From Akkermansiaceae bacterium (GTDB lineage: Bacteria > Verrucomicrobiota > Verrucomicrobiia > Verrucomicrobiales > Akkermansiaceae), in assembly GCA_023300065.1 (NCBI GenBank), contig JALZWJ010000349.1:1-6499 (forward strand): 6,499 bases of DNA, written 5' to 3'. Positions 4,870-6,499 of this stretch are shown here, piece by piece; the stretch's first letter is position 1; every line of letters starts with the position of its first letter. The notes under the pieces were generated by a model. The model saw nothing but the letters and a program-made list of their open reading frames with translations. It was not told the DNA's origin and did no database searches. Made by a program: the position numbers and the translations under genes.

Positions 4870-6499
4870 TTACATGGGAAGCTCAATGAAGCCTTCCAAC
4901 TTACGGATACGGGTCGGGTGGCGCATTTTACGGAGCGCTTTGGCCTCGATCTGACGAATTCGCTCACGGGTCACTTGGAACTGGCGGCCCACCTCCTCAA
5001 GGGTGCGGGAGTAGCCATCCTTAAGGCCAAAGCGTTGTTCTAGAACCTCGCGCTCACGCTCGGTGAGGGTGTCTAGAACCTCGATAATCTTATCCTTGAG
5101 CATCGCAAAGCCAGCTTCCTCCATTGGGTTCTCAGCAGACTTATCCTCGATAAAGTCACCGAAGGAGGTGTCATCCGAGTCACCAACTGGAGCCTGGAGT
5201 GAGATGGGCTGTTGAGCCATCTTAAGGACGGCCCGGACTCGCTCGACGGGGAGGTGAATCTCCTCGGCGATCTCATCTGGAGTGGGTTCACGGCCGTATT
5301 CCTGCACGAGTTGCTTCTGCACGCGCATGAGCTTGTTGATCGTCTCGATCATGTGGACCGGGATACGGATGGTGCGGGCCTGATCTGCGATGGAGCGGGT
5401 GATGGCCTGGCGAATCCACCAGGTGGCGTAGGTCGAGAACTTGTAACCTCGACGGTATTCGAATTTTTCGACCGCCTTCATGAGGCCCATGTTTCCTTCC
5501 TGAATCAGGTCAAGGAAGGAGAGTCCACGGTTCGTGTATTTCTTGGCGATGGAGATAACGAGGCGGAGGTTGGCCTCGACCATTTCGGTCTTGGCTTTGA
5601 GCGCCTTGCGCATCCAGAGGGCGAGGTCCTGGTTCGTGGACTCGAATTGCTCGACATTGTGCCAAGACTCGAGGGTCAGTTCCTTGATCGCGACATCGGA
5701 CTCTTCTCCTTTTTTACGGGAGTATTTCCAAATCTTTTCCTGATACTCGCCGACCACATCGCAGAAGTCTTCGATCACTTTCTGTTTGAAGAAGTAACGC
5801 CCGTAGAGGGTGGCGATAGACTTGAGATTTTTCTCAAGCGTCGTTTCAAGTTTCTTCTTACCACGGGGAGACTTGGCGGAAAGCTTCTTGATGATTCCGG
5901 TGGTTTCCTCGTGGATGGAACGGACTTGATCGCAAAGTTTCGGCAGAGCCTTCATGTAGCGCTCGCGGCTCTCGATCTTCTTGTCGAGGATGACGCGGTC
6001 AAAGCGTTCCTTGCCGCGCATGAGTTTATCAGCAAGGGCGAGGTAACCCTTGGCGGTGAAGCCGAAGAGGTGGAGGTATTTTTGAACTTCGATCTCAGCA
6101 TCTTCGATGCGTTTAGAGATCTCAACTTCTTGCTCGCGGGTCAGCAGGGGGACTTGGCCCATCTGCTTGAGATACATGCGGACAGGATCGTCGAGGATGT
6201 CGAGCTTCTGCTCCTTTGGCTCTTCTTCCCCGTCGATGTCATTCTTTTTCTTATCCTTGATGCGGTCGACCTCAGAGGCGTCGATGATATCGAACTCCAT
6301 CTGCCGGAGACGATCGAGGATGGCATCCACGTCAGCGGGCTCCACGATGTTGTTTGGGAGGATCTCGTGGATATCGTCATAGGTCAGGTATTCCTGTTCC
6401 TTAGCGAGTTTGATGAGTTCACGGATTTTTTCCTGAATCTCGGGAGTGTCGATGCGGTTCTTTGGCTTCTTAGCACCTTTGGCGGGGGCTGGCTCGGCG
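4870..6499 (-). CDS. rpoD: RNA polymerase primary sigma factor (sigma-70, RpoD), N-terminus cut by window edge
   Basis: The housekeeping sigma factor directs RNA polymerase to most promoters. The frame stays open from base 6498 down to the TAA at 4870-4872 (542 residues visible). The GTG at 6343-6345 is internal, because conserved region 1.1 continues upstream of it ([21 protein letters not shown]), preceded by an Ala/Pro/Lys-rich stretch at the edge. Region 1.2 ([21 protein letters not shown]) lies near 6120-6190, followed by a long charged non-conserved region (about 5620-6080). Region 2 ([52 protein letters not shown]) lies near 5356-5580. Region 3 begins at [12 protein letters not shown]. 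Region 4, with the helix-turn-helix [31 protein letters not shown], lies near 4910-5090. Region 1.1 together with this exact region 2 marks a primary sigma rather than an alternative one. Confidence 0.97.
   Translation of the reverse strand, partial: AEPAPAKGAKKPKNRIDTPEIQEKIRELIKLAKEQEYLTYDDIHEILPNNIVEPADVDAILDRLRQMEFDIIDASEVDRIKDKKKNDIDGEEEPKEQKLDILDDPVRMYLKQMGQVPLLTREQEVEISKRIEDAEIEVQKYLHLFGFTAKGYLALADKLMRGKERFDRVILDKKIESRERYMKALPKLCDQVRSIHEETTGIIKKLSAKSPRGKKKLETTLEKNLKSIATLYGRYFFKQKVIEDFCDVVGEYQEKIWKYSRKKGEESDVAIKELTLESWHNVEQFESTNQDLALWMRKALKAKTEMVEANLRLVISIAKKYTNRGLSFLDLIQEGNMGLMKAVEKFEYRRGYKFSTYATWWIRQAITRSIADQARTIRIPVHMIETINKLMRVQKQLVQEYGREPTPDEIAEEIHLPVERVRAVLKMAQQPISLQAPVGDSDDTSFGDFIEDKSAENPMEEAGFAMLKDKIIEVLDTLTEREREVLEQRFGLKDGYSRTLEEVGRQFQVTRERIRQIEAKALRKMRHPTRIRKLEGFIELPM

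Noticed and set aside
6343..6345. GTG as the start codon of rpoD
   Set aside because: Conserved sigma region 1.1 continues in frame upstream of it to the window edge, so it is an internal valine codon.

Overview
The window looks like chromosomal DNA from a bacterium of the Verrucomicrobia (PVC group). The evidence is a gene that I recognise as the verrucomicrobial/planctomycete 'Minf_1886 family', a primary sigma factor with a typical region 1.1 and long non-conserved region, and moderate GC content. No phage, transposon, CRISPR, tRNA or rRNA sequence is visible. The region is mostly housekeeping, with one unusual metabolic gene in the middle.

Layout. (1) Positions 1-1574, + strand: the 3' part of infB (translation initiation factor IF2, cut by the left edge), then rbfA 3 bases later. 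This is the usual tail of a nusA-infB-rbfA ribosome and translation operon. (2) Positions 1615-1808: a tiny lipoprotein gene on the - strand, convergent with rbfA. A hairpin overlaps its stop codon. (3) Positions 1809-1963: a divergent intergenic region with two short GCTT/AAGC inverted repeats, one of them over a possible -35 box. (4) Positions 1964-4339, + strand: one 791-residue open frame that joins a cysteine desulfurase, a persulfide-dioxygenase-like metallo-beta-lactamase domain and a rhodanese. All recognisable catalytic residues are kept in each part. (5) Positions 4340-4424: a convergent intergenic hairpin. (6) Positions 4425-4808, - strand: a conserved gene of unknown function (Minf_1886 family). 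(7) Positions 4829-6499, - strand: rpoD, cut by the right edge, closed by a textbook intrinsic terminator lying directly before the Minf_1886-family gene.

How the genes fit together. IF2, RbfA and the primary sigma factor serve translation initiation, 30S maturation and transcription. The three-domain sulfur protein is the standout. Read as a pathway, it would take sulfur from cysteine as a protein-bound persulfide, oxidise a low-molecular-weight persulfide to sulfite, and join sulfite with further persulfide sulfur to give thiosulfate (or run the rhodanese step in the other direction). Fusions of the last two activities are known (PDO-rhodanese proteins, CstB). The extra N-terminal cysteine desulfurase is the part I do not recognise as described. 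The pathway reading is inference from domain order and conserved residues.
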